Source: JASSUD01 sp031963415 (GTDB lineage Bacteria; Pseudomonadota; Gammaproteobacteria; Burkholderiales; Burkholderiaceae). From it: a stretch of 64,000 nucleotides of DNA. The stretch spans positions 2,666,001 to 2,730,000 of the forward strand of contig JASSUI010000001.1 of the NCBI GenBank assembly GCA_031963415.1, written 5' to 3'. The notes under the pieces were generated by a model. That model was given only the letters and a program-made list of their open reading frames with translations, was not told the DNA's origin and made no database searches. How positions within the stretch are numbered: position 1 is the stretch's first letter; each line of letters starts with the position of its first letter. Below are positions 28,282 to 36,904 of the stretch, in pieces. Position numbers and translations under genes: made by a program.

Positions 28282-29181
28282 TTATTGAAGACCAGCTTCA
28301 TACAAAGCAGAACGAACCGTTGCATGATTTTGCGCCGCAAGTGGCATTAGCGGCAGACGGATACCAGCAGGTATTTTGCCTAATTGATGCAATGCCCATT
28401 TAACGGGAATAGGATTCGCCTCAACAAATAAATGCTGATGCAGTGCTAAAAGCTTCATATGAATAGCACGTGCAGTTTGAACATCCCCCTCAAGCGCTGC
28501 TTTGCACAATTCACTCATCGCCCGTGGCGCAACGTTTGCCGTGACAGAAATAATGCCCTGAGCACCCATGAGCATGAGCGAGATAGCAGATGCATCATCT
28601 CCACTATAAATTGAAAAGGCCGCTGGCTTAGATTGAATTAAATCCATCCCACGGCATATATCGCCTGTTGCGTCTTTAATACCCACAATCTGCGGAATTT
28701 GGCTCAAACGCAAGGTAGTTTCATTGTGCATGTCCGCGATCGTACGGCTTGGCACATTGTAGAGAATGACAGGTAAATCTACGCTTTGCGCTATTTTTGC
28801 AAAGTGCAAAAACATCCCTTCTTGGCTTGGCTTGTTATAGTAAGGCACGACTTGCAGTGTCGCACTAGCACCCGCTTCTTTCGCGTATTGAGTTAGCTCA
28901 ATTGCTTTTGCGGTTGCATTACTTCCTGCCCCTGCAATGATTGGAATACGTTGTGCTGCCTGTTCGACAGCAGTTTGAATCAATGCACAATATTCATCAT
29001 TAGAGAGCGCAGCCGCTTCGCCGCTGGTGCCAGCGATTACAATGCCAGCTGTCCCTTCAGCAATATGCCAATCAATTAAAGAACGCAGCGTGGATAAATC
29101 CAGACTGCCATCCTCAAACATTGGCGTAACGAGAGCAACAATACTGCCTCGCAAATTAAAAGTAGAAATTCCGTTAGTCAT
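28282..29181 (-). CDS. dapA: 4-hydroxy-tetrahydrodipicolinate synthase
   Basis: The 299-aa TIM-barrel aldolase condenses pyruvate with aspartate semialdehyde in lysine and diaminopimelate synthesis. Visible motifs: GTSGEAAALSNDEY near 48, the Tyr of VILYNVPSRT near 135, and the Schiff-base lysine in VGIKDATGD near 163. Length and motifs are normal. It precedes bamC in the same direction. Retention of dapA indicates that the cell still makes its own peptidoglycan precursor. Confidence 0.96.
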   Translation of the reverse strand: MTNGISTFNLRGSIVALVTPMFEDGSLDLSTLRSLIDWHIAEGTAGIVIAGTSGEAAALSNDEYCALIQTAVEQAAQRIPIIAGAGSNATAKAIELTQYAKEAGASATLQVVPYYNKPSQEGMFLHFAKIAQSVDLPVILYNVPSRTIADMHNETTLRLSQIPQIVGIKDATGDICRGMDLIQSKPAAFSIYSGDDASAISLMLMGAQGIISVTANVAPRAMSELCKAALEGDVQTARAIHMKLLALHQHLFVEANPIPVKWALHQLGKIPAGIRLPLMPLAAQNHATVRSALYEAGLQ

Positions 29182-29243
29182 GAAAAGCCATGCAATACAT
29201 TGAGACGGGGAATGCGATTGTAACGGATTAAATTCAACGCCTC

Positions 29244-30446
29244 TTAGCTCGATGCTAAACCCATTGCTTCACGTACTTCACGCATCGTTTCGTTAGCTAA
29301 ATGACGCGCCTTATCGCAACCATCTGCGACAATTGCACGCAATAAAGATGGGTCATCTTGGTAAGCTTGAGCACGTTCAAGCATGGGTTGCTGCTCACGC
29401 AAAATAGCGTCAATTACAGGCTGCTTACATTCGAGACAGCCAATACCTGCACTACGGCAACCTTGTTGTACCCATGCGCATGTATCTTCATTAGAGTAAA
29501 CCTGATGCAGCTGCCATACAGGACATTTATCCGGATCACCTGGATCAGTACGATGCACGCGTGCTGGGTCAGTGGGCATCGTGCGAACTTTCTTTTCGAT
29601 CACTTCTCGTGGTTCGCGTAAGCCAATCGTATTACCGTAGGACTTCGACATTTTTTGTCCATTTAAGCCGGGCAAACGCGACGCTTTTGTCAATAATGCT
29701 TGCGGCTCAACTAGAATAATTTTGCCTGAACCTTCAAGATAGCCAAAAAGCCGTTCTCTATCCCCCATCGACAAACTCTGCGCTTCTTGCAAAAGTGCGT
29801 GTGCTTGTTCTAGCGCTTCATCATCACCTTCTTGTTGATAAGCATTACGCAACTCATGGTAGCGACGCGCGCGCTTAGCACCGAGTTTTTTCACCGCCTC
29901 TAGCGCTTTTTTCTCAAAACCTGGTTCGCGACCATATAAATGATTAAAACGCCGTGCTAGCTCGCGTGTAATCTCCACATGAGGGACTTGATCTTCTCCC
30001 ACTGGGATATGCGAGGCGCGGTAGAGCAATATATCTGCCGCCATCAATACTGGATAACCCAGAAAGCCATAGGTTAATAAATCTCGCCCTGTAAGCTTCT
30101 CAAGCTGCTCTTTATAAGTCGGCACTCGTTCTAACCAGCTTAAAGGGGTGCTCATGCCAAGCAATAACGCTAATTCGGCATGCTCAGGCACTCGACTTTG
30201 AATAAAAAGCGTCGCTTGCGTAGGGTCAACACCGGCTGCTAGCCAATCAATAATGACTTCCCAAGTATTTTTTTCAATGGCATCTGGTGTTTCGTAATGC
30301 GTCGTCAACGCATGTAAATCAGCGACGAAAAAAAGGCATGGATATTCTGATTGCAACTGTATCCAATTTTTCAATACGCCGTGGTAATGACCAAGATGCA
30401 GCGCGCCCGTTGGGCGCATACCAGAAATAATACGAGAGGGAAACAT
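29244..30446 (-). CDS. trpS: Tryptophanyl-tRNA synthetase
   Basis: The 400-aa class I synthetase has its HIGH-type motif as TGALHLGHYHGVL near 13-25 and the KMSKS loop as GQKMSKSYGNTIG near 270. The protein is longer than the roughly 334-aa E. coli enzyme, through an insertion near 180-240 (charged helices, HALLQEAQSLSMGDRERLFG); about 400 aa is usual in Burkholderiaceae. It starts 5 bp after the M50 protease stop, so the two form an operon. Confidence 0.95.
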   Translation of the reverse strand: MFPSRIISGMRPTGALHLGHYHGVLKNWIQLQSEYPCLFFVADLHALTTHYETPDAIEKNTWEVIIDWLAAGVDPTQATLFIQSRVPEHAELALLLGMSTPLSWLERVPTYKEQLEKLTGRDLLTYGFLGYPVLMAADILLYRASHIPVGEDQVPHVEITRELARRFNHLYGREPGFEKKALEAVKKLGAKRARRYHELRNAYQQEGDDEALEQAHALLQEAQSLSMGDRERLFGYLEGSGKIILVEPQALLTKASRLPGLNGQKMSKSYGNTIGLREPREVIEKKVRTMPTDPARVHRTDPGDPDKCPVWQLHQVYSNEDTCAWVQQGCRSAGIGCLECKQPVIDAILREQQPMLERAQAYQDDPSLLRAIVADGCDKARHLANETMREVREAMGLASS

Positions 30447-30451
30447 AAGCG

Positions 30452-31117
30452 TTAATTGATAAGAACAGCAAAAGGAATAAGTAAAGCACTAATTATCTGA
30501 TAACCAACTTCCATCAATGGCAACAACCATAAATTGCCAAGTAGGCCCGTTACTATCAGTGCGATGACAATTAAAAATCCATAGGGTTCAAGACGCGCCA
30601 ACGCTAGTGCTTGACGCGCGGGCAGCAAGGAGACCAGCATACGACCTCCATCTAATGGTGGAATCGGAAACAAATTAAAAATACACATGACAAGATTGAC
30701 TAGCACGCCCGCGACCGCCATGCGCAGAAAGAACGCCTCATCAATATGAGTCGCGCGCAACAGAATGCTAAACAAAGCCCAGGCAAGCGCTTGTGCAAAA
30801 TTACATGCGGGCCCCGCTAGCGAAACCCATAAGCTATGCCAACGAGGATTACGCAAATTGCGAAATAAAACTGGCACAGGTTTCGCATAACCAAATAAAA
30901 AGGCACCGCCCGTGGCTAAATAAATAACCAAAGGCATCACAATCGTACCAAGTGGGTCAATATGCCTAAGTGGGTTCAAACTAACGCGCCCCATCAGATA
31001 AGCGGTGTTGTCACCGAAACGATGGGCGACATACCCGTGAGCAGCCTCATGCAAAGTAATGGCAAAAAGCACTGGCAGTGCATAAACCGTAATAGTTTGT
31101 ATTAGTGAACCATCCAT
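30452..31117 (-). CDS. Site-2 protease family (M50) membrane metalloprotease
   Basis: The 221-aa protein has about six hydrophobic segments. The zinc motif HExxH appears as ITLHEAAHGYVAHRFGD near residue 22, and the second ligand region as FNLFPIPPLDGGRM near 150. It belongs to the short, PDZ-less M50 proteins of unknown substrate that lie beside trpS in many betaproteobacteria. It is the first gene of an operon with trpS (5-bp gap). Likely role: intramembrane cleavage of a regulator; the target is unknown. Confidence 0.9.
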   Translation of the reverse strand: MDGSLIQTITVYALPVLFAITLHEAAHGYVAHRFGDNTAYLMGRVSLNPLRHIDPLGTIVMPLVIYLATGGAFLFGYAKPVPVLFRNLRNPRWHSLWVSLAGPACNFAQALAWALFSILLRATHIDEAFFLRMAVAGVLVNLVMCIFNLFPIPPLDGGRMLVSLLPARQALALARLEPYGFLIVIALIVTGLLGNLWLLPLMEVGYQIISALLIPFAVLIN

Positions 31118-31555
31118 AGCGAATTATTGTAGCAAGCTGCATCAGCCTATCGGCAGAGTAGTTTGTTGATTGATTGGAGCAAAAGAACACATGCCTTTTT
31201 TATCGATTAAGGAGCCTTTGCATAACTTCTGTGGCGAAGAATGTACGTGCTACGAGTACATTAATACTCTTAGTACGACAGCCAAGCGTGCCACCGTTAT
31301 AGAAGTTATGCAGAGATTCCTTAAAGTTTTTTGTGAGAAACAATTAAACTGTCATAAAGAAAATATGGATTAACATAAAGCCTTGTCAAGGGAATTTGAA
31401 AGTATCCTCTTAAGGAATCTCTGCAAAACCCAGGGCCAGACATGCCGACGCGGGTAATACATCGGTACAGTAATGGGGCTTTAGTTGATCATCATGTCAC
31501 CCAAGAGAGGCATAGTTTCCTTAAAAAACAATTAAGAATTTCGGTAAAAATTAAT
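31118..31555. other. Gap filled by decayed transposon-end repeats
   Basis: About 440 bp without a supportable gene. It holds a 118-bp MITE-like element (31207-31324) and a further single copy of the same end (TTAAGGAATCTCTGCAAAACC at 31410-31430). A 67-codon frame from 31170 runs straight through the element and is not credible. Confidence 0.7.
31207..31324. mobile_element. MITE-like element with 24-bp terminal inverted repeats
   Basis: The left end at 31207-31230 (TTAAGG, then GCATAACTTCT) is the near-perfect inverse of the right end at 31301-31324. The first four bases of each end are TTAA, which could be a target duplication or part of the repeat. There is no coding capacity. Similar single ends occur at 26083, 31410 and 45361. 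The parent transposase is not in the window. Confidence 0.7.
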
Positions 31556-31942
31556 ATGAAACACTCGCTTTCTATTTTAAATTCTCGTTCATTCGGCACT
31601 CCCCTACTGGTTGCCGCTAGTATCGCGTTGGCTAGCTGTGCTGCTCCGTTCCAAACACAGCTATTAAGCCGTCTACCTGCCTCTGATCCCAATGCTGCAG
31701 CCACTTCATCCAGACAGCTTAGCGATGCGGAACGTAAGCATGCCGCTGAAATCGACGAACAAGTGCTAAAAGAGCAAAACCAAGCTATCGCTAACCGAGC
31801 TGCGGCAGCCGCGGCAATAAAAGCAGCAAGAGCGGCAGCCTATTATTCTTCTCCATTACTCTATGGTGGCTATTACCATGGCATGCCAAGATGGGGAGCA
31901 ACAATTCCCCTGATGCCAGGAATAAGATGGGATTGGAGATAG
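31556..31942 (+). CDS. Small Ala-rich lipoprotein of unknown function
   Basis: The start chosen is the ATG at 31556 because it gives a clean lipoprotein signal (TPLLVAASIALASC, lipobox LASC); a longer frame from 31442 begins inside repeat DNA. The 128-aa product has a Ser/Ala-rich linker, an alpha-helical charged stretch (DAERKHAAEIDEQVLKEQ), an Ala-rich helix, and a Tyr/Gly/Trp-rich tail (YYSSPLLYGGYYHGMPRWG). No known domain. It is probably attached to the outer membrane. It sits alone, convergent with ftsB. Confidence 0.6.
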   Translation: MKHSLSILNSRSFGTPLLVAASIALASCAAPFQTQLLSRLPASDPNAAATSSRQLSDAERKHAAEIDEQVLKEQNQAIANRAAAAAAIKAARAAAYYSSPLLYGGYYHGMPRWGATIPLMPGIRWDWR

Positions 31943-32029
31943 TAATAAGCGCAATGTTTAATCACTAAGAGCTTCTCCTGATGAATTGCTTCCCTCACCT
32001 AAACCTACGTCACGCAGAGTGGTAAACAC

Positions 32030-32428
32030 TCATCGATTCCCCTTGGCACGTGTCACGCGCTGCGGTGGATCAGGTACTACGCTCGCTGGTTGTGCTGAAA
32101 CTCGTCCTCGCTTACGCGTTAAAGATTGTGCTGCAGGTGGAGTCGGTAATGGCGTGGTGGACGAAACAAAATGAACAAACGCTTCGTTTGTTTTAATCAT
32201 GCCAAGGTCATAGCGTGCCCGCTCTTCAATGGCTGCCATGCCTTCCTCAAGACTATTAACTTCGCCCGCTAGACGTTCATTACGTCCCCTCAGCGCATCA
32301 TTTTTCTGCAACTGCTCGGCAAGCTCGATTTGCAACGCATGCACATTCAACCAGCCCCCGTGTCCAAGCCAAAGAGGATATTGAATCAATAGCAGCAAAA
32401 CGCTAAGTATGACGGTCACAAGCCGCAT
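32030..32428 (-). CDS. ftsB: Cell division protein FtsB
   Basis: The 132-aa protein has one N-terminal membrane segment (VTVILSVLLLLIQYPLWLG), a leucine-rich coiled coil (about 30-75) and the family ending ERARYDLGMIKTNEAFVHFV. FtsB with FtsL and FtsQ controls septal peptidoglycan synthesis. It lies directly downstream of eno, its usual neighbour in proteobacteria. The C-terminal 40 residues, rich in Pro, Thr and Arg, are an extension beyond the conserved core. Confidence 0.92.
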   Translation of the reverse strand: MRLVTVILSVLLLLIQYPLWLGHGGWLNVHALQIELAEQLQKNDALRGRNERLAGEVNSLEEGMAAIEERARYDLGMIKTNEAFVHFVSSTTPLPTPPAAQSLTRKRGRVSAQPASVVPDPPQRVTRAKGNR

Positions 32429-32538
32429 CGTATTCCTGTATGTTCATTATCCATATTTGGCTCGCAGCATTTCTTGACCTCACTACAACCTTATAGCAGC
32501 TCGCTTACTCACCATTCTAAGAAGATTGCCAAAGAATA

Positions 32539-32568
32539 GTAGGTTGAGGTGACGAAGGGCCCTCAACA
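32539..32568. repeat. REP-like arm between eno and ftsB
   Basis: GTAGGTTGAGGTGACGAAGG followed by CCCTCAACA matches the REP arm at 10177-10205 with compensating changes that preserve the hairpin (TTGAGG with CCTCAA). It lies in the intergenic space between eno and ftsB. Confidence 0.75.
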
Positions 32569-32619
32569 TGTTTACCGATAACCTCTCAACTCCCTGCCTT
32601 TAAAATTGCAAACAGGCCC

Positions 32620-33915
32620 TTATACAGTTCTCGTGCGCAAATTATAAAAAGCAGCACGGCCTGGATAAGTTGCAATCTCACCTAAATCTTCCTCGATACG
32701 TAATAGTTGATTGTACTTAGCCATACGATCACTACGTGAAGCCGAGCCAGTTTTGATTTGCCCGGCATTTAAGCCAACTGCAATATCGGCAATTGTCGCA
32801 TCTTCCGTTTCGCCTGAACGGTGCGATACCACAGCGGTATAACCTGCGCGTTTTGCCATTTCAACCGCAGCAAAGGTTTCTGTCAATGTACCGATTTGGT
32901 TAATCTTAATCAAAATGGAATTGGCGACACCACGTTGAATACCTTCTTTCAAAATACTTGTGTTAGTGACAAACAAATCGTCTCCCACTAGCTGAATTTT
33001 CGAGCCAAGCTGCTGCGTTAGATATTGCCACCCTTCCCAGTCGTTCTCGGCCATTCCATCTTCAATTGAAATGAGCGGGAACTTATCGGCAAGCGTACTC
33101 AGATAGTGAGCAAATTCCGTTGAAGAAAGACACAGCCCTTCGCTATTTAAGTGATACAACCCATCACGATAAAACTCACTCGAAGCGCAATCCAACGCCA
33201 ACAATACTTCGTCACCAGCGCGATAACCTGCGGCTTCAATTGCTTTTAGTACAGTCGATAAGCATTCCTCATTACTGCCAAAATCTGGTGCAAATCCACC
33301 TTCATCGCCAACTGCTGTACTCATGCCACGCTCAGATAAGATTTTTTTAAGCGCGTGAAACACTTCAACGCCACAACGCAACGCGTCACGGAAGCTTGGC
33401 AGGCCAGCTGGCACAATCATAAATTCCTGAATATCCAAACGGTTATTCGCATGCGCGCCGCCGTTTACGATATTCATCATCGGCACGGGCATTTGCATTG
33501 CGCCTGTTCCGCCAAAATAGCGGTACAGCGGTATACCCGCCTCTTCTGCTGCTGCTTTCGCCACGGCCATAGAAACCGCAAGTAACGCGTTTGCACCGAG
33601 GCGTGATTTATTCTCTGTACCGTCTAACTCAATTAAAGTTTTATCTAAAAAAGCTTGCTCGCTCGCGTCTAAACCAGCGATCGAAGCGGAAATTTCCATA
33701 TTGATATGATTAACCGCTTGCAATACCCCTTTGCCTGCATAACGGTTGGCATCGCCATCTCGTAGCTCAATCGCTTCCCGCGTACCCGTTGATGCGCCGG
33801 AGGGAACAGCAGCGCGCCCCATTACACCGGACTCTAGCAACACATCACATTCAACTGTAGGGTAGCCGCGTGAATCAAGAATTTCGCGGCCAACAATATC
33901 AACAATAGCGCTCAT
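32620..33915 (-). CDS. eno: Enolase
   Basis: The 431-aa enzyme converts 2-phosphoglycerate to phosphoenolpyruvate. Visible motifs: IVGREILDSRGYPTVE at the N-terminus, GDEGGFAPDFGSNEE near 205, VGDDLFVTN near 315, KINQIGTLTET with the catalytic lysine near 340, and the signature VVSHRSGETED near 365. Length and motifs are standard. It belongs to the pyrG-kdsA-eno-ftsB cluster, all on the minus strand. Confidence 0.97.
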   Translation of the reverse strand: MSAIVDIVGREILDSRGYPTVECDVLLESGVMGRAAVPSGASTGTREAIELRDGDANRYAGKGVLQAVNHINMEISASIAGLDASEQAFLDKTLIELDGTENKSRLGANALLAVSMAVAKAAAEEAGIPLYRYFGGTGAMQMPVPMMNIVNGGAHANNRLDIQEFMIVPAGLPSFRDALRCGVEVFHALKKILSERGMSTAVGDEGGFAPDFGSNEECLSTVLKAIEAAGYRAGDEVLLALDCASSEFYRDGLYHLNSEGLCLSSTEFAHYLSTLADKFPLISIEDGMAENDWEGWQYLTQQLGSKIQLVGDDLFVTNTSILKEGIQRGVANSILIKINQIGTLTETFAAVEMAKRAGYTAVVSHRSGETEDATIADIAVGLNAGQIKTGSASRSDRMAKYNQLLRIEEDLGEIATYPGRAAFYNLRTRTV

Positions 33916-33952
33916 GGCTTCCTTCGCAAATTTTTAAGTAAATCAAAGAATC

Positions 33953-33982
33953 GTGGGTTGGGGTGGTGGAGGAATCCCCCTA
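33953..33982. repeat. Degenerate REP-like arm between kdsA and eno
   Basis: GTGGGTTGGGGTGGTGGAGG followed by AATCCCCC resembles the REP arm consensus, with weaker hairpin pairing. It lies 37 bp upstream of eno. Confidence 0.55.
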
Positions 33983-34033
33983 TGACTACTGATAACCTCA
34001 CAAAACCCTCATCTTTGAGATGATAAATAGATT

Positions 34034-34894
34034 TCAATGAAACTCATTTTCTAAAAACGGGGTTTGCTTAACCGCTCGATCAATTGGAAGCAAAGTGCTT
34101 AACAACTCACGCATTTTGTGCAGCGGCACCGCATTCGGACCATCAGATTTTGCTTCAGAAGGTTTTGGATGGGTTTCCATAAAAATACCTGCGATACCCA
34201 CTGCCATCGCTGCCCGAGCGAGTACAGGTACAAATTCACGTTGCCCACCAGAACTTGTGCCCTTACCTCCTGGCAATTGCACTGAATGCGTTGCATCGAA
34301 TACCACTGGTGCGCCCGTTTCACGCAAGATAGCTAGCGAGCGCATATCAGCCACAAGATTGTTATAGCCAAACGACGCCCCGCGTTCACATACTAAAAAG
34401 TTATCTTCACTTAAACCTGCGGCACTCGCTGCAGCCCGTGCTTTATGTATGACATGTTGCATATCATGCGGCGCTAAAAACTGGCCTTTTTTAATATTGA
34501 CCGGTTTGCCTGAACGCGCACAAGCCTGAATAAAGTCGGTTTGTCGGCATAAAAAAGCGGGGGTTTGCAATACATCGACAACTTCAGCTACCTGAGGTAC
34601 CTCTTCTGCTGTATGCACATCAGTCAACACAGGCACACCAATTTGCTGTTTAACTGTCGCTAAAATTTGCAAACCCTGCTCTATTCCAAAACCTCGAAAT
34701 GATTGGTCTGAGCTGCGATTCGCTTTGTCATACGACGATTTATAAATCAACGGTATGCCAAGCTCAGTGCAAATCTCTTTAAGCGTGCCAGCCGTATCTA
34801 ACGCCATTTGTAAAGACTCAATCACGCACGGCCCTGCAATAAGGAAAAAAGGCTGATCTAGCCCCACTTCAATCCCACAAAGTTTCATATACAA
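34034..34894 (-). CDS. kdsA: 3-deoxy-8-phosphooctulonate synthase
   Basis: The 286-aa enzyme joins PEP and arabinose 5-phosphate to make KDO 8-phosphate for lipid A and LPS core. Motifs: FLIAGPCVIES near 17, ANRSSDQSFRGFGIEQGL near 58, NIKKGQFLAPHD near 133, CERGASFGYNNLVADMRS near 168, and GGQREFVPVLARAA near 215. The frame has no surplus or lost segments. It follows pyrG after 73 bp that contain a perfect hairpin repeat. Its presence implies LPS synthesis. Confidence 0.96.
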   Translation of the reverse strand: MYMKLCGIEVGLDQPFFLIAGPCVIESLQMALDTAGTLKEICTELGIPLIYKSSYDKANRSSDQSFRGFGIEQGLQILATVKQQIGVPVLTDVHTAEEVPQVAEVVDVLQTPAFLCRQTDFIQACARSGKPVNIKKGQFLAPHDMQHVIHKARAAASAAGLSEDNFLVCERGASFGYNNLVADMRSLAILRETGAPVVFDATHSVQLPGGKGTSSGGQREFVPVLARAAMAVGIAGIFMETHPKPSEAKSDGPNAVPLHKMRELLSTLLPIDRAVKQTPFLENEFH

Positions 34895-34913
34895 ACCTTA
34901 AAGCTGTGTGCTT

Positions 34914-34944
34914 AGAACCTGTTTAGCAAGCTTAAACAGGTTCT
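34914..34944. repeat. Perfect 12-bp hairpin between pyrG and kdsA
   Basis: AGAACCTGTTTA pairs perfectly with TAAACAGGTTCT across a 7-nt loop. There is no clear T-run on the minus strand, so it may be a short mobile hairpin or an attenuator rather than a terminator. A related pair of ends brackets the prfB-lysS gap at 49552-49693. Confidence 0.7.
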
Positions 34945-34967
34945 TATTCATTGATATCTAATGCTGG

Positions 34968-36632
34968 CTAATAATTTTTAGCTAACTTCGCCTGAAGCTG
35001 ATAATCCAACGCCGCTTTAACAAAAGCATTAAAGAGTGGATGCCCATCTCGCGGCGTTGAAGTGAACTCAGGATGGAACTGCACGCCGACAAACCAAGGA
35101 TGAAGCGTTTCAGATAACTCCATCATTTCCGGCAGGTTTTCTGTCGGTGTGCGAGCACTAATAATTAAGCCCTTCTCTGCAAACTGAGGCACAAAATGAT
35201 TATTAACCTCGTAACGGTGACGATGACGCTCATTCACTTCATTGCCATAAATCCGGTGCGCTTTAGTGCCCGAAACGATAGGACAGCGTTGCGCGCCTAA
35301 TCGCATCGTGCCACCTAGCTCCGAATGTGCGTCGCGCTTTTCAATGCGCCCACTTGCATCCTGCCATTCAGTAATGAGTCCAACGACTGGGGAGGGTGTA
35401 TCAGGCGCAAACTCAGTGCTGTTTGCATGGGTGAGGCCCACCATATGGCGCGCAAATTCTACGACAGCTAATTGCATACCCAAGCAAATGCCGAGATAAG
35501 GTATTTTGGATTCACGCGCATATTGAATCGCCGTAATTTTGCCTTCAATACCGCGCTGACCAAATCCCCCCGGCACAATAATCGCATCCAAGTGGCTTAA
35601 ACAGGCTGTGCCATCTTTTTCAATCGCCTCAGAATCAATATAGTCAATATTGACCTTAGTTAACGTGTGAATTGACGCATGCTTTAATGCTTCGATTAAC
35701 GATTTATACGATTCAGTCAAATCGGTATATTTACCTACCATCCCAATCGTAATTTCGTGCGTTGGGTTTTCTAATGCTTTAACAAGCTTCGTCCAAACTG
35801 ACAAATCAGCTGGTTTAGGCGTTAAATTTAATTCTTCGCAAATAATCTTATCGAGACCTTGGTCGCACAGCATCTGCGGAATTTGATAGATACTAGTCGC
35901 ATCCCACACCGAAATCACAGCTTCTTGCGGTACATTCGCAAACAGAGAAATTTTTGCTAATTCATCGTCAGGAATCCGTCGATCTGCACGGCATAGCAAA
36001 GCGTGAGGCAAAATTCCAATCTCACGTAATTTTTGCACGCTGTGTTGAGTGGGCTTAGTCTTCAATTCGCCAGCGGTATTTACATATGGCACGAGTGTTA
36101 GATGAATAAAACACGCTTGATGACGACCAAGACGCAAGCTCATTTGCCGTGCTGCTTCCAAGAATGGCAATGATTCGATATCCCCGACTGTGCCACCGAT
36201 TTCAACAATCGCGACATCGGGCGCACCGCACGTGGCTGATTGCACCCCACGTTCAATAAACGCTTGGATTTCATTCGTAACGTGCGGAATCACTTGCACC
36301 GTCTTGCCTAAATAATCGCCACGCCGCTCTTTACGAATCACAGATTCATAAATTTGACCAGTCGTGAAATTATTTGCTTTACGCATCTTCGTGCTAATGA
36401 AGCGCTCGTAATGGCCAAGATCAAGATCAGTTTCAGCGCCGTCTTCAGTGACAAACACCTCGCCGTGTTGAAACGGACTCATGGTGCCAGGATCGACATT
36501 AATATAGGGATCGAGTTTAAGCAAAGTAACCTGCAAGCCACGCGATTCAAGAATCGCAGCCAGAGAAGCCGCCGCAATGCCTTTGCCAAGCGAAGACACG
36601 ACGCCGCCGGTAACAAATACGTATTGGGTCAT
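34968..36632 (-). CDS. pyrG: CTP synthase
   Basis: The 554-aa protein has an N-terminal synthetase domain (YVFVTGGVVSSLGKGIAAAS, residues 4-23; nucleotide site SPFQHGEVFVTEDGAETDLD) and a C-terminal class I glutamine amidotransferase domain with the nucleophile in LGICLGMQLAVVEFA near 380 and the His-Glu pair in VGVQFHPEFTS near 518. It aminates UTP to CTP. Full length; first gene of the kdsA-eno-ftsB cluster. Confidence 0.97.
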   Translation of the reverse strand: MTQYVFVTGGVVSSLGKGIAAASLAAILESRGLQVTLLKLDPYINVDPGTMSPFQHGEVFVTEDGAETDLDLGHYERFISTKMRKANNFTTGQIYESVIRKERRGDYLGKTVQVIPHVTNEIQAFIERGVQSATCGAPDVAIVEIGGTVGDIESLPFLEAARQMSLRLGRHQACFIHLTLVPYVNTAGELKTKPTQHSVQKLREIGILPHALLCRADRRIPDDELAKISLFANVPQEAVISVWDATSIYQIPQMLCDQGLDKIICEELNLTPKPADLSVWTKLVKALENPTHEITIGMVGKYTDLTESYKSLIEALKHASIHTLTKVNIDYIDSEAIEKDGTACLSHLDAIIVPGGFGQRGIEGKITAIQYARESKIPYLGICLGMQLAVVEFARHMVGLTHANSTEFAPDTPSPVVGLITEWQDASGRIEKRDAHSELGGTMRLGAQRCPIVSGTKAHRIYGNEVNERHRHRYEVNNHFVPQFAEKGLIISARTPTENLPEMMELSETLHPWFVGVQFHPEFTSTPRDGHPLFNAFVKAALDYQLQAKLAKNY

Positions 36633-36904
36633 TGCTCGTGTTTAATTTGATAGATAAAGGATAAGCTAGCTAGCTGAATAGACAATTTCATAGGGAGCCT
36701 GTGAATAGCACAGCCAAATTTGCGCTAGCCGATTTGTGGGAAAGCAGGATTATATCTGAAGGCTAACTCGGTACGTCGAAGATATTTCTTAACTAAAAAA
36801 TTTGGCGTTGAGCACAAGAATCGATGTGCTCAACGCCTACACTTTTTTAAATTAATCTAATCTTTGAAAAATAAATTCTGAATTGAGAAAATATCTTTCT
36901 TTCT

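Noticed and set aside
31170..31373. 67-codon plus-strand frame upstream of a lipoprotein
   Set aside because: It runs through both terminal repeats of the MITE at 31207-31324 and has no protein-like features.
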